5,594 bases of DNA, taken from contig CALLVJ010000214.1 in NCBI GenBank assembly GCA_938010625.1, forward strand, positions 1 to 5,594. The letters run 5' to 3'. The notes beneath the pieces were generated by a model. The model searched no databases. It saw only the letters and a program-made list of their open reading frames with translations, and was not told where the DNA came from. Shown here one piece after another: positions 4,171 through 5,594 of this stretch. Position 1 is the first letter of the stretch. Each line of letters opens with the position of its first letter. This DNA comes from an uncultured Stomatobaculum sp. GTDB taxonomy: Bacteria; Bacillota; Clostridia; Lachnospirales; Lachnospiraceae. Position numbers and translations under genes: made by a program.

Positions 4171-5340
4171 TCAGCCTCCTGTCACCGCGCGGAAACGAAT
4201 GACCCCCGGAATTGCCTCCAGGGAAGCCTGGTCTTCTGCCGTGAGACAAGTCTCCAGATCCAGCAGCGTATAGGCATACGTGCCGCGGCTCTTGTTTGTC
4301 ATATTGTCGATGTTGATATTTCGCTTTGCAAGGACACCGCTGATCTGTCCAATCATGTTCGGCACATTTTTATGAAGCAGGGCAATGCGCTGCACACTCG
4401 CCGGAACTCCCATATCACAGTCTGGATAATTGACAGAGTTTCGGATATTGCCATTGTCGAGATAATCCATGAGCTCCTTGACCGCCATGACAGCGCAGTG
4501 ATCCTCTGCCTCTTCGGTTGAAGCGCCGAGATGTGGCGTCACAATCGCATGTGCAAAGGTCATGGAGAGCGGATTGGCAAAATCGGTCACATAGAGCCGC
4601 ACCTTACCGCTCTCCAATGCCCGTCCCATGGCCTGCTCATCGACCAGTTTGTCGCGCGAGAAGTTTAGGAATACAACGCCCTCCTTCATCACCGCCATCT
4701 CTTTTTCGCCGATCATGCCCGGGTTCTTGTCCGTCAGCGGCACATGCAGCGTAATATAATCGCACTGGCGGCAGAGTTCTTCGAGCGAAGTTGCGTGGCG
4801 CGCCTCTTTCGTGATTCTCCAGGCGCCATTCACCGAGAGATAGGGGTCATAGCCGTAGACTTCCATGCCGAGCGCAACTGCCGCATTTGCGACTTCCGCG
4901 CCAATTGCACCAAGCCCGATCACGCCGAGCTTCTTGCCGCGGATCTCCGAGCCGACAAACTGTTTCTTGCCCTGCTCCGCGAGCTTTGCAATATTCGCCT
5001 CGCTCTTTCTCTCCCACAGCCATTCGACCGCGGGGAGCACGTTGCGCGCAGCGAGTAAGAGCTCGCAGATCACGAGCTCCTTCACGCTGTTTGCATTGGC
5101 CCCGGGCGTATTAAAAACCACTACGCCCGCGTCGGCAAGACGCTCCAGCGGAATGTTGTTGACGCCTGCGCCCGCCCGCGCCACAGCGAGCGTCGCCGGG
5201 CTCAATCTCTCCTCGTGCATGTCGGCAGAGCGAACCAGAATACCCTCTGCTTCCTCCTGTGCATCGGTCAGCGTGAAGTGCGGGAGCAGGCTCTTAAGCC
5301 CCTCCTCTGAGATGGCATTCTTGCGGTAAATGTGAAACAT
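4171..5340 (-). CDS. serA: D-3-phosphoglycerate dehydrogenase, short ACT-domain type
   Basis: The enzyme oxidises 3-phosphoglycerate to 3-phosphohydroxypyruvate with NAD, the first step of serine synthesis in the cytosol. The protein has 389 residues, shorter than the 410 of E. coli SerA. GGGAGG (5354-5349) lies 8 bases before the ATG. Order of parts: substrate-domain start with VRSAD (36-40), GAGVNNIP (57-64) and NTPGANANSVKE (77-88); Rossmann motif GLGAIG (142-147) with Asp165 closing the second strand; Arg229 in NFSRDKLVDE; His270 in TPHLGAST; an ACT domain at about 314-389. In the ACT domain, His323, Asn325 and Asn343 match in spacing the E. coli serine-binding His344, Asn346 and Asn364, so feedback inhibition by serine is likely. 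One oddity is that the usual catalytic Glu region reads TDFANPLSM (252-260) without an acidic residue after Asp253. The gene is packed between serC (3-base gap) and the DUF1015 gene (1-base gap). Confidence 0.95.
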   Translation of the reverse strand: MFHIYRKNAISEEGLKSLLPHFTLTDAQEEAEGILVRSADMHEERLSPATLAVARAGAGVNNIPLERLADAGVVVFNTPGANANSVKELVICELLLAARNVLPAVEWLWERKSEANIAKLAEQGKKQFVGSEIRGKKLGVIGLGAIGAEVANAAVALGMEVYGYDPYLSVNGAWRITKEARHATSLEELCRQCDYITLHVPLTDKNPGMIGEKEMAVMKEGVVFLNFSRDKLVDEQAMGRALESGKVRLYVTDFANPLSMTFAHAIVTPHLGASTEEAEDHCAVMAVKELMDYLDNGNIRNSVNYPDCDMGVPASVQRIALLHKNVPNMIGQISGVLAKRNINIDNMTNKSRGTYAYTLLDLETCLTAEDQASLEAIPGVIRFRAVTGG

Positions 5341-5343
5341 GCC

Positions 5344-5594
5344 TCATGCCTCCCTCTTCTCAAACGTGTCCATAAACTCGACCAGGCGCTGCACGCCCGC
5401 CTTTGGCATCGCATTGTAGAGACTTGCGCGCATACCGCCGACCGTCCGATGTCCTTTCAGATTCTCGAGCCCCGCAGTCTTTGCCTCCTCGACAAACTTT
5501 TTGTCAAGTTCCTGGTTGCCAGTCACAAAAGTCACATTCATGACCGAGCGATCCTCGCGGCGCACTGGGCTCGAAAAGAGTTTCGACTGATCCA
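5344..5594 (-). CDS. serC: Phosphoserine aminotransferase, C-terminal part
   Basis: Only the last 82 codons are inside the window; the frame is open through the right edge and ends at TGA (5346-5344). Visible hallmarks are SPVRREDRSVMNVTFVTG near the edge, ELDKKFVEEAKTAGLENLKG, and the strongly conserved HRTVGGMRASLYNAMP, which carries the phosphate-binding His-Arg pair of the family. The end is GVQRLVEFMDTFEKREA. SerC is a PLP enzyme that transfers the amino group from glutamate to 3-phosphohydroxypyruvate, making O-phosphoserine, and it also serves pyridoxal synthesis in some bacteria. The PLP lysine lies outside the window. It precedes serA by 3 bases, so the two successive pathway enzymes are co-transcribed. 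Any apparent start inside the window (for example the GTG at 5565) is internal. Confidence 0.95.
   Translation of the reverse strand, partial: DQSKLFSSPVRREDRSVMNVTFVTGNQELDKKFVEEAKTAGLENLKGHRTVGGMRASLYNAMPKAGVQRLVEFMDTFEKREA

Noticed and set aside
4865..5329. 154-residue plus-strand open frame rich in Ser/Ala
   Set aside because: Antisense to serA, which is unambiguous by motif; no RBS or domain seen.
5344..5565. Independent small gene starting at the GTG at 5565
   Set aside because: The frame stays open to the right edge and the added residues (including LFSSPV) continue the phosphoserine aminotransferase pattern; it is the tail of serC.

Overview
The window reads as a piece of a Clostridia chromosome, most likely Lachnospiraceae-like. 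The reasons are the short ACT-type SerA, a DUF1015 gene directly behind serCA, a HAAS/DUF1700 protein, strong AGGAGG ribosome-binding sites and tightly packed genes. The taxonomy is inferred from gene content only. All seven genes lie on the minus strand, so transcription runs from high to low coordinates. I see no phage, transposon, CRISPR or RNA gene.

Right part (5594 to 2907): the 3' end of serC (phosphoserine aminotransferase), then serA (3-phosphoglycerate dehydrogenase), then a DUF1015 gene. Gaps are 1 to 3 bases. This is the first two steps of serine synthesis plus an uncharacterised protein that sits where a phosphoserine phosphatase might be expected. The serine-binding residues of the SerA ACT domain are present, but its usual catalytic glutamate is not apparent.

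Middle part (2892 to 803): without any visible terminator the same transcription unit seems to continue into an envelope/shape module. This holds a HAAS (DUF1700-like) membrane protein, a bactofilin (cytoskeletal polymer), and a bitopic membrane-anchored NlpC/P60 cell-wall peptidase. The peptidase gene starts inside the bactofilin gene (41-base overlap), and its Shine-Dalgarno sequence lies within a 21-bp repeat encoding the bactofilin tail. A cytoskeletal scaffold next to a membrane-anchored wall hydrolase recalls the bactofilin-M23 pairs of Gram-negative bacteria, here with a different peptidase fold. A strong intrinsic terminator (731-774) closes the unit.

Left part (730 to 1): an intergenic region carries a near-consensus sigma-A promoter (TTGACG-17-TATACT). 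Four bases upstream of its -35 is a perfect match to the WalR/YycF recognition pattern TGTWAH-N5-TGTWAH. It drives a second, secreted NlpC/P60 hydrolase with an Ala/Glu-rich helical linker, which runs off the left edge. Its catalytic domain is about 70% identical to that of the bitopic peptidase, so the two are paralogues from a local duplication. One copy is tethered and co-transcribed with the bactofilin. The other is released outside the membrane and appears to have its own wall-stress-type promoter.
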